Positions 5,974 to 6,113 of a stretch of DNA of 6,113 nt are shown here, piece by piece. Under the pieces are notes generated by a model. It had not been told where the DNA came from, did no database searches, and worked only from the letters and a program-made list of their open reading frames with translations. A program made the translations under genes and the position numbers. Within the stretch, counting starts at the first letter, position 1. Each line of letters opens with the position of its first letter. This DNA is from Candidatus Aminicenantota bacterium (lineage in GTDB: Bacteria; Acidobacteriota; Aminicenantia; Aminicenantales; Aminicenantaceae), in the NCBI GenBank assembly GCA_030670375.1, contig DAOVBT010000134.1:1-6113 (forward strand), given 5' to 3'.

Positions 5974-6113
5974 AACGCGGACATCGATGCCTTCTGCCCA
6001 GGAAAATCGGGCAGGTAGATCCGCTCAACTGGCTCGCCCTCATCCTTCTCGAACGGTTCTCTCCGCAGGCGCACCATGTTCCTGTTGCCCAGCCGAAGGT
6101 TCTCCATTAGCCC
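5974..6113 (-). pseudogene. Probable upstream part of the Fe-S protein gene, separated by a frame break near 6021
   Basis: In the frame of the downstream CDS, bases 6024-5974 read ADLPARFSWAEGIDVRV, which fits the linker seen before the first CCG domain in this family, but a TGA at 6027-6025 then closes that frame. A second minus-strand frame is open from the right edge and reads GEPVER at 6038-6021. A one-base shift at 6021 joins it smoothly as GEPVER-DLPARF, as though one G had been lost from CGGG. GC content in 6001-6113 is about 59%, clearly above the rest of the window. The break could be a sequencing or assembly error, a true mutation or a chimeric contig end. The upstream reading (ENLRLGN and a charged stretch) is only loosely like the family, so this call is tentative. 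Confidence 0.42.

Noticed and set aside
1..6113. CRISPR array, tRNA/rRNA gene, insertion sequence or phage module
   Set aside because: No regularly spaced repeats, no transposase or integrase-like reading frame and no cloverleaf-like segment were seen. Nearly all of the window is covered by ordinary genes.

Overview
The window looks like a piece of a chromosome from a Gram-negative (two-membrane) bacterium. The evidence is a BamD-type outer-membrane assembly lipoprotein, a probable outer-membrane beta-barrel that ends in phenylalanine, and several exported proteins. The (Fe-S)-binding protein with cysteine-rich CCG domains fits an anaerobic or strictly energy-limited metabolism. The mix (PASTA-only membrane protein, BamD, HdrD-like Fe-S protein, moderate-to-low GC) recalls deep-branching groups such as Acidobacteriota/Aminicenantes or deltaproteobacterial lineages. 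That placement is an inference from gene content and nothing in the window proves it. There are no tRNA or rRNA genes, CRISPR arrays, insertion sequences or phage genes.

Layout. From about 3949 down to the left edge, five genes lie head to tail on the minus strand: a membrane-anchored protein with three PASTA domains (3949-3233), an NAD-dependent sugar-nucleotide epimerase/dehydratase (3231-2281), a BamD-like lipoprotein (2264-1479), an unassigned beta-barrel protein (1463-684), and the N-terminal part of a secreted subtilisin-family (S8) protease that runs off the window (671-1). Gaps are only 1, 16, 15 and 12 bases, so they probably form one operon. A 225-base divergent intergenic region (3950-4174) separates this cluster from a plus-strand low-specificity threonine aldolase gene (4175-5218), which has a good promoter and ribosome binding site. 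A minus-strand (Fe-S)-binding protein gene (5973-5215) converges on it, and the two genes share the palindrome TTAA for their stop codons. The 5' part of the Fe-S gene, toward the right edge, appears to be broken by a reading-frame shift near 6021.

How the genes fit together. The leftward cluster is an envelope set: a periplasm-facing PASTA protein that may sense or bind cell-wall material, a sugar-nucleotide enzyme that could feed surface polysaccharide, an outer-membrane assembly lipoprotein, a candidate outer-membrane barrel and a secreted protease. Their joint role is inferred from order and spacing only. The threonine aldolase (amino-acid metabolism) and the Fe-S protein (electron transfer) are ordinary metabolic genes with no visible link to that cluster. 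I see no clear new defence or mobile system. The most useful leads are the frame break and the altered cysteine motif in the Fe-S protein, and the make-up of the envelope operon.
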